A DNA stretch of 64,000 nt. Source: CAG-411 sp050875145 (GTDB lineage Bacteria > Bacillota > Clostridia > Lachnospirales > Lachnospiraceae). A program made the position numbers and the translations under genes. Positions within the stretch are counted from its first letter, which is position 1. Every line of letters starts with the position of its first letter. Of the stretch, positions 17,613 to 24,480 are shown piece by piece. The notes beneath the pieces were generated by a model. It was not told where the DNA came from. It did no database searches and saw only the letters and a program-made list of their open reading frames with translations. The DNA lies in contig JBNMLH010000004.1 of assembly GCA_050875145.1 (NCBI GenBank), forward strand, positions 171,441 through 235,440, read 5' to 3'.

Positions 17613-17643
17613 TTGACTTAAAGTAAACTTTAAGTAGTAAAAT
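17613..17643 (+). promoter_or_regulatory. MerR-type promoter with 19-bp spacer and operator
   Basis: TTGACT (17613-17618) and TAAAAT (17638-17643) are separated by 19 bp. The perfect palindrome CTTAAAGT-AA-ACTTTAAG (17617-17634) lies between them. An over-long spacer with a central dyad is the hallmark of promoters activated by MerR-family proteins, and the sequence resembles sites of the NmlR/AdhR subgroup (CTTAGAGT-type half sites). A regulator of that subgroup is encoded at 21758. Confidence 0.8.
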
Positions 17644-17672
17644 GTAAAAAAATGAAAGGGAGAGTGAAAAAA

Positions 17673-19427
17673 ATGTATATTGAAACAATTAATGATCCGT
17701 CTGATGTTAAGAAATTAAATGTGGAGCAATTGACGGTACTAGCAGAAGAAATGCGTCATGCACTGTTGATAAGAGCAAGTAAGCATGGTGGTCACTTTGG
17801 ACCAAACTTTGGTATTGTAGAGGCTACGATCGCTATGCATTATGTATTTGAATCTCCAAAAGATAAGATTGTGTATGATGTTTCTCATCAAAGTTATCCT
17901 CATAAAATGCTGACAGGAAGAAAAGATGCATATCTTTATGAAGAACATTACGATGATGTATCTGGATATAGCAATCCAAACGAGAGTGAACATGACTTTT
18001 TTACAGTAGGACATACCTCTACTTCCATCAGTCTTGCATGCGGTCTTGCAAAAGCAAGAGACTTAAAGGGAGAAAAGGGAAATGTGATTGCAGTGATCGG
18101 TGATGGTTCTTTAAGTGGAGGAGAAGCTTTAGAGGGCTTGGATTATGCAGCAGAATTGGGAGGAAATATGATTATCGTAGCAAATGATAATGATATGTCT
18201 ATCGCAGAGAACCATGGTGGAATGTACCGTAATCTAAAGTTACTTCGGGAAACAAATGGACAGGCAGAATGCAATTTCTTTAAGGCTATGGGATTAGACT
18301 ATGTTTATGTAAAAGAAGGAAATAATATTGCGGATTTGATTGCTGCTTTTGAACAGGTGAAGGACAGTGAAAAACCAGTAGTTGTACATATCAATACGTT
18401 AAAAGGAAAGGGATATGCACCAGCCGAGAAGAATAAGGAACAATGGCATTATAATGGACCTTTCGATATTGAAACAGGAGAACCACTTGTAACGGTTGAA
18501 GAGGAAGATTATTCCAGCGTGACAGCAGAGTATCTTTTAAAGAAAATGAAAGAGGATTCTCGTGTAGTAGGAATTACAGCAGGAACTCCAACCGTTATGG
18601 GATTTACCGCAGAAAAGCGTAAAGAAGCAGGAAGACAGTTTGTAGATGTAGGAATTGCGGAGGAGACTGCGGTTGCGTTGGCTTCAGGAATTGCCGCAAA
18701 TGGAGGCAAGCCTGTTTTTGGTGTATATAGTACCTTTGTACAGCGCACCTTTGACCAGATTTCACAGGATATATGTATTAATAACAGTCCTGCTACTATT
18801 GTTACATTTTGGGGTTCTGTGTATGGAATGAATGACGTAACACATCTTGGTTTACAGGATATACCAATGATGGCGAATATTCCGAACCTGGTTTATTTAG
18901 CCCCAACTACTAAAGAAGAATATTTGGCTATGCTGGATTGGAGTTTGGAGCAGGATAAGTATCCTGTAGCAATTAAGTTGCCGGGTGGACCTATGTTATC
19001 CGATGGAAAAGAGGTTCACAAAGACTTTAGTAAGTTAAACACTTATGAAGTGACAAAGCAAGGAAGTAAAGTAGCTATTCTTGGACTTGGTACTTTTTAT
19101 GGATTAGGACAGGAAGTGGCGGAGAAATTTGCAGAAAAAACAGGTGTAGATGCAACGGTTATCAATCCATATTATATTACCGGTCTGGATACCGAACTTT
19201 TGGAAAAATTGAAAAAAGACCATTCTGTAGTAATTACATTGGAAGATGGTATCTTAGACGGCGGCTTTGGTGAAAAAATTGCTCGTTTCTATGGTGCTTC
19301 TGATGTAAAGGTATTAAACTTTGGTTTGAAAAAAGAATTTTTAGATCGATATGATGTGGCAGAAGTATTGAAGGAAAATCATTTGACATCTGAGCAGATT
19401 GTGAAGGATATAGAGAAAATCATGTAG
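17673..19427 (+). CDS. DXS-like transketolase-family TPP enzyme
   Basis: 584 aa from the ATG at 17673, preceded by GAAAGGGAGAG. The N-terminal half matches 1-deoxy-D-xylulose-5-phosphate synthase: GGHFGPNFGIVEATIAMHYV and YDVSHQSYPHKMLTGR. The TPP motif is GDGSLSGG (143-150) with NDNDMS about 25 residues later. A transketolase pyrimidine-binding region (about 290-440) and a C-terminal domain follow. It is shorter than standard DXS (about 620 aa) and has several substitutions, so it may act on another aldehyde donor or acceptor. The MerR-type promoter and the cupin and CMD neighbours suggest a stress or detoxification role; housekeeping isoprenoid synthesis fits less well. The substrate is uncertain. 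Confidence 0.75.
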   Translation: MYIETINDPSDVKKLNVEQLTVLAEEMRHALLIRASKHGGHFGPNFGIVEATIAMHYVFESPKDKIVYDVSHQSYPHKMLTGRKDAYLYEEHYDDVSGYSNPNESEHDFFTVGHTSTSISLACGLAKARDLKGEKGNVIAVIGDGSLSGGEALEGLDYAAELGGNMIIVANDNDMSIAENHGGMYRNLKLLRETNGQAECNFFKAMGLDYVYVKEGNNIADLIAAFEQVKDSEKPVVVHINTLKGKGYAPAEKNKEQWHYNGPFDIETGEPLVTVEEEDYSSVTAEYLLKKMKEDSRVVGITAGTPTVMGFTAEKRKEAGRQFVDVGIAEETAVALASGIAANGGKPVFGVYSTFVQRTFDQISQDICINNSPATIVTFWGSVYGMNDVTHLGLQDIPMMANIPNLVYLAPTTKEEYLAMLDWSLEQDKYPVAIKLPGGPMLSDGKEVHKDFSKLNTYEVTKQGSKVAILGLGTFYGLGQEVAEKFAEKTGVDATVINPYYITGLDTELLEKLKKDHSVVITLEDGILDGGFGEKIARFYGASDVKVLNFGLKKEFLDRYDVAEVLKENHLTSEQIVKDIEKIM

Positions 19428-19433
19428 CAAGTA

Positions 19434-19622
19434 GTTACTATTCACAGCCGATTTGTATTAAGCAACTAAACACGTCGTGCTCGCACGTAAGGGGCTAGTT
19501 GCTTGATACAAAGCTGCCGTTTAGGCAGTTCTTCTAAAAGGAAGCTGCTGATTTTGTAGCGTTCTGCGCAGGTTTTGCGCAGATTTTTCTAAATGTAGAG
19601 AAGAAAGGCTGTAAATAGTAAC
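19434..19622. repeat. Structured intergenic element with nested inverted repeats
   Basis: The outer arms GTTACTATTCACAGCC (19434-19449) and GGCTGTAAATAGTAAC (19607-19622) enclose a second pair, TTTGTATTAAGCAACTA (19452-19468) and CTAGTTGCTTGATACAAA (19495-19512). Inside are the small hairpins CGTGC-TC-GCACG and CTGCGCA-GGTTT-TGCGCAG. It lies between the DXS-like and cupin genes, is richer in GC than its surroundings and has no ORF. A related layout occurs at 29430-29490. Confidence 0.65.
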
Positions 19623-19681
19623 AGCAAGTAGCGAAGTGAATTGCGATTGTTATTGACATAGGAAAAGAGAGGTAGATTGAT

Positions 19682-20122
19682 ATGAAATATAGTAATAAAG
19701 AGGATTTTGAAAAAGCAGATGTGTTTGGGGTTGGACAGCCAAACGATGGATTTGCACAGTATTTTATTGGAGACTCTTTTTTAAAACCACTTACTCAGCC
19801 AGGAGAATGTCCGGTGTTTCTTGCAAATGTAACCTTTGAACCAGGTTGCCGAAATAACTGGCATATTCATCATGCGAAAAGTGGTGGTGGACAATTATTG
19901 ATCTGTACAGCAGGCGAGGGCTGGTATCAGGAAGAAGGAAAAGATGCAGTGAGTTTAGTTCCTGGTACGGTTATTACGATTCCAGCAGAAGTAAAGCATT
20001 GGCATGGAGCAAAGAAAGATAGTTGGTTCAGTCATATTGCAGTGGAAGTTCCTGGAGAAGAGACAAGTAATGAATGGTGTGAACCTGTGTCAGACGAGCA
20101 GTATAATAAATTGGGTGAATAA
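19682..20122 (+). CDS. Cupin-domain protein
   Basis: 146 aa, a single small beta-barrel cupin. The metal-ligand phrases are WHIHHAKSGGGQ (motif 1) and HWHGAKKD (motif 2). Cupins of this kind bind a divalent metal and often occur beside carboxymuconolactone decarboxylase-family genes, as here: the next gene starts 25 bp later. AAGAGAGGT precedes the ATG. The reaction is unknown. It may share the MerR-type promoter upstream of the TPP enzyme, although the 254-bp gap with the structured element could contain its own start site. Confidence 0.82.
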   Translation: MKYSNKEDFEKADVFGVGQPNDGFAQYFIGDSFLKPLTQPGECPVFLANVTFEPGCRNNWHIHHAKSGGGQLLICTAGEGWYQEEGKDAVSLVPGTVITIPAEVKHWHGAKKDSWFSHIAVEVPGEETSNEWCEPVSDEQYNKLGE

Positions 20123-20147
20123 ATAAAAAACGAAAGGGGATAAGGAT

Positions 20148-20849
20148 ATGTCACATTTTGATGATGAAATGCAACAATATGACAGTGAATTTTGCAAATT
20201 TTTTGATGCATTTGTTTTTCATGAAGTGTTAGATTCGGTTGAGTTAGAAGAAAAGACGAAATATATGGCAGTTCTTGCTACGTTGTTAGGATGTCAGGGG
20301 ATAGAAGAATATAGATACATACTTCCCATTGCTTTAGAGCATGGAGTAGAACCTGTAGAGGTAAAAGAGATCGTGTATCAGGCTACAGCATATCTTGGAA
20401 TTGGTAGAACAAGACCGTTTTTTGCTGTAACAAATCAAATATATAAGGAAAAAGGAATTGCATTGCCTTTGGCACCACAAGGCACAACTACACCAGAAAA
20501 TCGGAGAGAAAAGGGAACTGCAAAACAGGTGGAATTGTTTGGTCCACAGATGGAAGATTTCTGGAAAAAAGGAGACATCAATCGTTGGCTTGCAGGAAAT
20601 TGTTTTGGAGACTATTATACCAGAAATGGATTGGATAATGGACAAAGAGAAATGATTACATTTTGCTATATTGCGGCACAAGGAGGTTGCGAGCCACAAT
20701 TGATGAGTCATACGGTTGCGAATTTTGCCAACGGAAACGACAAGGAGTTTATGTTGAAAGTGGTATCTTGTATGGTCCCATTTATTGGTTACCCAAGGTC
20801 CTTAAATGCAATCGCAGTAGTCAATCAGGCAGCAGAAAAGAGCAACTAA
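20148..20849 (+). CDS. Carboxymuconolactone decarboxylase-family protein (two CMD domains)
   Basis: 233 aa. Two all-helical CMD-like domains are visible: about residues 30-105 (LLGCQGIEEYRYILPIALEH) and about 150-230 (REMITFCYIAAQGGCEPQL). The classical AhpD CXXC pair is not present in either half, so peroxidase activity of the AhpD kind is doubtful. The family includes decarboxylases and uncharacterised redox or detoxification proteins. It is coupled to the cupin gene 25 bp upstream. AAAGGGGATAAGG precedes the ATG. Confidence 0.8.
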   Translation: MSHFDDEMQQYDSEFCKFFDAFVFHEVLDSVELEEKTKYMAVLATLLGCQGIEEYRYILPIALEHGVEPVEVKEIVYQATAYLGIGRTRPFFAVTNQIYKEKGIALPLAPQGTTTPENRREKGTAKQVELFGPQMEDFWKKGDINRWLAGNCFGDYYTRNGLDNGQREMITFCYIAAQGGCEPQLMSHTVANFANGNDKEFMLKVVSCMVPFIGYPRSLNAIAVVNQAAEKSN

Positions 20850-20891
20850 AAGATAACAAAAAAGGAATTCACAAAAAGTTCACAAAAATTA

Positions 20892-20933
20892 TTAGCACTC
20901 TCTATTGACGAGTGCTAATGTATGTGCTATATT
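20892..20933 (+). promoter_or_regulatory. CIRCE element and overlapping promoter of the hsp20 gene
   Basis: TTAGCACTC (20892-20900), nine bases, GAGTGCTAA (20910-20918): a perfect CIRCE operator for the HrcA repressor. The promoter TTGACG (20905-20910), 17 bp, TATATT (20928-20933) starts within it, so HrcA binding should block transcription until heat shock. hrcA is not in the window. Confidence 0.95.
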
Positions 20934-21030
20934 ACATATAGAACAAAGGACAAGAGATAATAAATGAAACTCCTGAACCCGTTCTAGGAACACATAAGAT
21001 AGAAGTACAGATAGAAAGGAAGGATGACTT

Positions 21031-21465
21031 ATGTTGATGCCTAGTATTTTTGGAGAAACTTTATTGGATGACTTTTTTGGATTTCCTACAATAGAGGGAA
21101 GAAAAGCAAAGAGTAATACAAATGGATTGATGCAGACAGATATCAAAGAGAAAGAAAACGAGTATTGCGTAACTATGAATCTTCCTGGATTTAAGAAAGA
21201 AGATATAAAAGGTGAAATAAAAGACGGATATCTTGTGATTACAGCTAGTACAAATACAGAAAATGAGGATAAAGACGAAGATGGAAAATACATTCGTCGT
21301 GAACGTTACAGCGGCACTTGCAGTCGAAGCTTTTATGTAGGTGAGGATGTAAAAGAAAATGATATTAAAGCGAAGTTCGAAGATGGTACTTTGAAGGTTG
21401 TAATTCCAAAGAAAGAAGAAAAGCACGAAGTAGAACAGGCAAAATATATTGCGATTGAAGGATAA
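21031..21465 (+). CDS. Hsp20/alpha-crystallin small heat-shock protein
   Basis: 144 aa. An alpha-crystallin domain (about 40-135) contains MNLPGFKKEDIKGEIKDGYL and the family phrase FEDGTLKVVIPKKEE near the C-terminus. It is an ATP-independent holdase that keeps unfolding proteins from aggregating. A perfect CIRCE element controls the promoter, and a strong terminator follows 9 bp after the stop, so it is a monocistronic heat-shock gene. The ATG is preceded by AAAGGAAGGATG; a second ATG two codons later is possible. Confidence 0.93.
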   Translation: MLMPSIFGETLLDDFFGFPTIEGRKAKSNTNGLMQTDIKEKENEYCVTMNLPGFKKEDIKGEIKDGYLVITASTNTENEDKDEDGKYIRRERYSGTCSRSFYVGEDVKENDIKAKFEDGTLKVVIPKKEEKHEVEQAKYIAIEG

Positions 21466-21474
21466 TCAAACATC

Positions 21475-21521
21475 AAAATGCCTCTGGTTGTGTCTAATAT
21501 GGCACAGCCGGAGGCATTTTT
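21475..21521 (+). terminator. Rho-independent terminator of hsp20
   Basis: AAAATGCCTCTGGTTGTG pairs with CACAGCCGGAGGCATTTTT across a 10-base loop, with a closing T run. Confidence 0.93.
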
Positions 21522-21644
21522 ACTTTATAGGGAAATGGCGTTCTATAAAGCAAAAACGCTTGAAGAATGTGCATAAATGTGAAAAGAAGACGGTTGCAAA
21601 AAGCGTGCAACCCGCATCTGGCACGTAGTACCGCTTTTATATAA

Positions 21645-21659
21645 GCAAGTAGCAATGCG
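21645..21659. repeat. Dispersed intergenic motif GCAAGTAGC with flanking hairpins
   Basis: Between hsp20 and merR. About 37 bp around GCAAGTAGC (back to CGCTTTTATATAA and ACGTAGTACC) match, in reverse complement, the copy near 61210-61245. Related cores lie at 19624-19632 and 29504-29512. Inverted arms CCGCAT/ATGCGG and GTGCAA/TTGCAC surround this copy. Confidence 0.6.
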
Positions 21660-21757
21660 GAAGCAGGTGTATGGCATGTAACTTGCACAACTTTATTCCT
21701 TCCTTTATAATACAAAATAGAAAAGTGGATTTACAGTTGAGAAAGAAGGAATTGTTC

Positions 21758-22228
21758 ATGGTATATACAATAGGTCAAATGGCAGAAAAAATGCAGGTAG
21801 CTCCATCTACGTTGCGATATTATGACAAAGAGGGATTGTTGCCATTTGTGGAACGGTCAGAGAATGGAATACGAATGTTTAAAGAGGAAGATATTGAATG
21901 GTTATTAATTATTGAATGTTTGAAAAAGACAGGAATGCCAATTAAGGAAATAAAAGTTTTTATAGATTGGTGTTTGCAGGGAGATAGTACCATTACACAA
22001 AGAAAGCAATTAATTGAAAAGCAAAGAAAGTCTGTATTGCATCAAATAGAAAAGATGAAAGAAACGCTTGCTATGTTGGACTATAAAAAATGGTATTATG
22101 AAATGGCGGAAAAAGCGGGAACCTGTAAAATACATGATACGATTCGAGAGGAACAGATTCCAAAAGAAGTGCGAGAAGCCAGAAGAAAATCCAAGGGAAT
22201 CGAACTGGAACAGGAAGTGGCGGGATAA
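21758..22228 (+). CDS. MerR-family regulator, NmlR/AdhR-like
   Basis: 156 aa from the ATG at 21758, which follows AAGAAGGAA; an upstream in-frame ATG at 21671 has no RBS. The MerR winged HTH is complete (YTIGQMAEKMQVAPSTLRYY, then KEGLLPF and NGIRMFKEEDIEWL). A long dimer helix follows, with TQRKQLIEKQRKSVLHQIEK. This subgroup senses aldehydes and other electrophiles in other bacteria. No metal-binding Cys cluster is evident, and only one Cys (about residue 125) lies beyond the dimer helix. The palindrome in the 19-bp-spacer promoter at 17613-17643 matches what this subgroup binds, so control of the TPP enzyme/cupin/CMD genes is a concrete prediction. Confidence 0.88.
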   Translation: MVYTIGQMAEKMQVAPSTLRYYDKEGLLPFVERSENGIRMFKEEDIEWLLIIECLKKTGMPIKEIKVFIDWCLQGDSTITQRKQLIEKQRKSVLHQIEKMKETLAMLDYKKWYYEMAEKAGTCKIHDTIREEQIPKEVREARRKSKGIELEQEVAG

Positions 22229-22251
22229 AGTGGAAGAAAGGAAACAACGAG

Positions 22252-22539
22252 ATGGAAAACAGATGGGAAGAAGATATAGAAAATATTTCAATTTGTCCAT
22301 TATGTGGAAGAAAACATCTGATGAAGATTCATATTAACTCAGATTGGGTGAATGGACCTTCTTGTATTTTAGAAGCGGATGGTTGTTATTGTACTTATAG
22401 CGATTGTACTTTTGTTTGTGGAAATGGTCCATGGAAGGAAGAAGAACGAAAATGGGACGGTGTAAATAAAACCTGGCTAAATCAATATGGACAGCAGGCA
22501 AGAGGAACATGCAGAAGAGAAGAAACAATGGAAAGTTGA
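22252..22539 (+). CDS. Small Cys-rich zinc-ribbon-like protein, hypothetical
   Basis: 95 aa. CPLCGRKH near the N-terminus (Cys15, Cys18) and a later group CYCTYSDCTFVC suggest a zinc-binding fold. It starts 23 bp after the MerR gene and ends 10 bp before azlC, so it is probably a real operon member. The family is not recognised. Frames around it overlap, but only this one fills the gap with codon use like its neighbours. Confidence 0.55.
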   Translation: MENRWEEDIENISICPLCGRKHLMKIHINSDWVNGPSCILEADGCYCTYSDCTFVCGNGPWKEEERKWDGVNKTWLNQYGQQARGTCRREETMES

Positions 22540-22549
22540 GGTACGATGC

Positions 22550-23269
22550 ATGAGAATAAAAAACATGCCGAAAAAAAGAGTTGTTAAGAAAGCATTTATA
22601 AAATCCATACCAATTTTATGTAGTTATCTTTTTGTAAGTATGGCATATGGCATGATGATGGAAAATGCGGGATTTCATTGGTATTACTCCTTGTTGGCAA
22701 GCTTTACGATTTATACAGGAGCATTTCAATTTGTGCTAATTACATTTTTAAGTAGTGGAGCAGCATGGCTTACTATTGCCGTAACTGCTTTTCTTATGAA
22801 TAGCAGACAGGCGTTTTACAGCCTGTCTTTTGTGGATGCATTTCAGGCAATGGGAAAATGGAAATTATACATGATCCATACTATGACTGATGAGACCTAT
22901 GCAGTAAATTGTACGCTGGACGGAACGGATAAAGAGAAAAAACAAATTATGTTGTTTGTTGCATTTTTTAGCAGATGTTACTGGCTTGTTGGAACGGTGA
23001 TAGGAGGAGTGATTGGACAATTATTACCATTGGATTTAAAAGGAATTGATTTTTGTATGACAGCATTGTTTGTAATTATTTTTATGGAACATTGGGAACA
23101 GTCTAAAAATCATACACCTGCAATGGTAGGTCTTGTTTGTGCTGTTTTCTGTCTCTTATTGTTTGGACAAAATGCCTTTATGTTGCCTGCGTTACTGTTG
23201 GTGTCTGGTATTTTACTTTGTATCAGTGGAAAAAAAGGAGAAATTGAGGAAGGAAGTGGTGAAAAATGA
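22550..23269 (+). CDS. azlC: AzlC-family branched-chain amino acid exporter, large subunit
   Basis: 239 aa from the ATG at 22550, with GAGG eight bases upstream; 22487 and 22565 are alternative starts. It is a polytopic membrane protein with the family phrases AYGMMMENAGFHWYYSLLAS, YTGAFQFVLI and LMNSRQAFYSLSF. AzlCD exports branched-chain amino acids or toxic analogues. The gene overlaps azlD by 4 nt (ATGA), typical of the pair. Its place after an electrophile-type MerR gene is unusual, but such regulators are often linked to efflux. Confidence 0.87.
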   Translation: MRIKNMPKKRVVKKAFIKSIPILCSYLFVSMAYGMMMENAGFHWYYSLLASFTIYTGAFQFVLITFLSSGAAWLTIAVTAFLMNSRQAFYSLSFVDAFQAMGKWKLYMIHTMTDETYAVNCTLDGTDKEKKQIMLFVAFFSRCYWLVGTVIGGVIGQLLPLDLKGIDFCMTALFVIIFMEHWEQSKNHTPAMVGLVCAVFCLLLFGQNAFMLPALLLVSGILLCISGKKGEIEEGSGEK

Positions 23270-23583
23270 GTACAGAAAGAGTGATTGGTGTTATTTTGCT
23301 GACCGCAGCTATCACATTTCTACTTCGCAGTTTGCCATTTCTAATCTTTCGTGGAGAAAGAAAGATGCCAAGACGAGTGATGGAGCTGGGGAAAGTGTTA
23401 CCAGCAGCAATAATGGCAGTGTTAATCGTATATTGTATGAAAGATGTGGGAAATGATTTTACAGGAGATGGAATCTTTAAATGTATTGCGGTACTTGTGG
23501 TTGCAGGAAGTTATAAGTGGAAACATAATACATTTTTGAGTATTATATTGGGAACGCTATGTTATATGGTATTTGTGAATTAG
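23266..23583 (+). CDS. azlD: AzlD-family small subunit of the exporter
   Basis: 105 aa, with three to four hydrophobic helices and the family start VILLTAAITFLLRSLPFLIF. It is the obligate partner of AzlC. Overlap ATGA with azlC; GGAAGTGG precedes the start inside azlC. No terminator is obvious, but a dispersed structured repeat begins immediately after the stop. Confidence 0.87.
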   Translation: MSTERVIGVILLTAAITFLLRSLPFLIFRGERKMPRRVMELGKVLPAAIMAVLIVYCMKDVGNDFTGDGIFKCIAVLVVAGSYKWKHNTFLSIILGTLCYMVFVN

Positions 23584-23585
23584 AA

Positions 23586-23704
23586 GTTATTGTCTACGTT
23601 AGGTGTTTTCGGTACCGAAAATACCGTATGAATGCCTTCTGTGTGTAGTTTTAGGCAATTTTCATACATAGAATTGTCTAAAACGGTTACAGGTCACCTG
23701 TAAC
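23586..23704. repeat. Dispersed ~115-bp intergenic element, copy A
   Basis: Homologous to 63754-63867. Both have GTTATTGTxTAC, the palindrome TTTTCGGTACCGAAAAT, a GGCAATTTTxCATxC block and a final AAAACxGTTACAG inverted repeat (here GTTACAGGT-C-ACCTGTAAC). Conservation in palindromes suggests a structured RNA or a mobile palindromic repeat. Confidence 0.8.
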
Positions 23705-23808
23705 AATTGGAACAACAAAACGAACAAATGTTTGATTTTTCTTGCATAGTTCTTTTATTCTATGATATAATCTAATTAGAAAATATAACGGAAGGGTTGG
23801 TGCGGATT

Positions 23809-24027
23809 ATGTGTAAGAAAAAAGAATTGATGTTTTCGATATTCATGTTATATAGTCTTGCGGATAAGTGGAAGATGTCTCCGGCCAAAGTGTATAAAAT
23901 ATTAAATTCAACTGGAATTTTGGATAACTATATTATTAAGTGTTATGATGTTCTTCATACACAGGGAAAGGAATATTTGGTAGAAGATATTACCGATTTT
24001 GTTAGAGAAAAAGGAGTTAATGTATGA
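23809..24027 (+). CDS. DUF3791-type small protein (putative antitoxin partner)
   Basis: 72 aa from the ATG at 23809, with GAAGGG 12 bp upstream; the frame opens at TTG 23797. The sequence LADKWKMSPAKVYKILNSTG and the C-terminal YLVEDITDFVREKGV fit the DUF3791 family. Such genes commonly precede DUF3990 genes, as here, with a 4-nt overlap. A toxin-antitoxin role is often proposed for the pair. The adjacent DUF3990 frame is damaged, so this may be an orphan. Confidence 0.7.
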   Translation: MCKKKELMFSIFMLYSLADKWKMSPAKVYKILNSTGILDNYIIKCYDVLHTQGKEYLVEDITDFVREKGVNV

Positions 24028-24402
24028 TTGTATATCATGGGTCGACAGAAATTATAAAAAATCCGGATGTAGTTCATTCAAAAAAGTATTTGGATTTTGG
24101 TAGAGGGTTTTATCTAACAACTTTTGAAAATCAAGCAGAAAAATGGGCAGTTCGAAAAGGTATGAGACAGGAAAAGACTGCAATAGTTAATGTTTATGAA
24201 TTATCTGAAGCGTGGAATGACTTTAGAGTATTATCCTTTGAAAAGGAAAATGAAAAAAATAGATTTAAGAAATGCGTTTGATATTTATTATTCGAGTAAG
24301 CTTGCTGAACAAATTTCAAATGGAAGTTACGGAATAGAAAATATGGATGCGAAATATCTGGCAGAAGATTTGGTGGAGAATGAGCCTGAACTCTTCAAAT
24401 AA
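24024..24402 (+). pseudogene. Degraded DUF3990-type (putative ADP-ribosyltransferase-like toxin) gene
   Basis: The first frame (24024-24281, 85 aa) has the DUF3990 start MIVYHGSTEIIKNPD and LDFGRGFYLTT. It breaks off after VLSFEKENEK, about half the usual length. A second frame from an ATG at 24250 gives a 50-aa tail (FDIYYSSKLAEQISNG to NEPELFK) typical of the small gene downstream of such toxins. The simplest reading is an internal deletion with a frame change that removed the middle of the toxin. The functional call rests on recognition of the family only. Confidence 0.6.
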
Positions 24403-24480
24403 GTTTTCATGACGAATCGAAATACGAAGTTTTAACTGATGTTGCATAGATTAGAAGTTACAAATGGAGGGATTAAAGAC

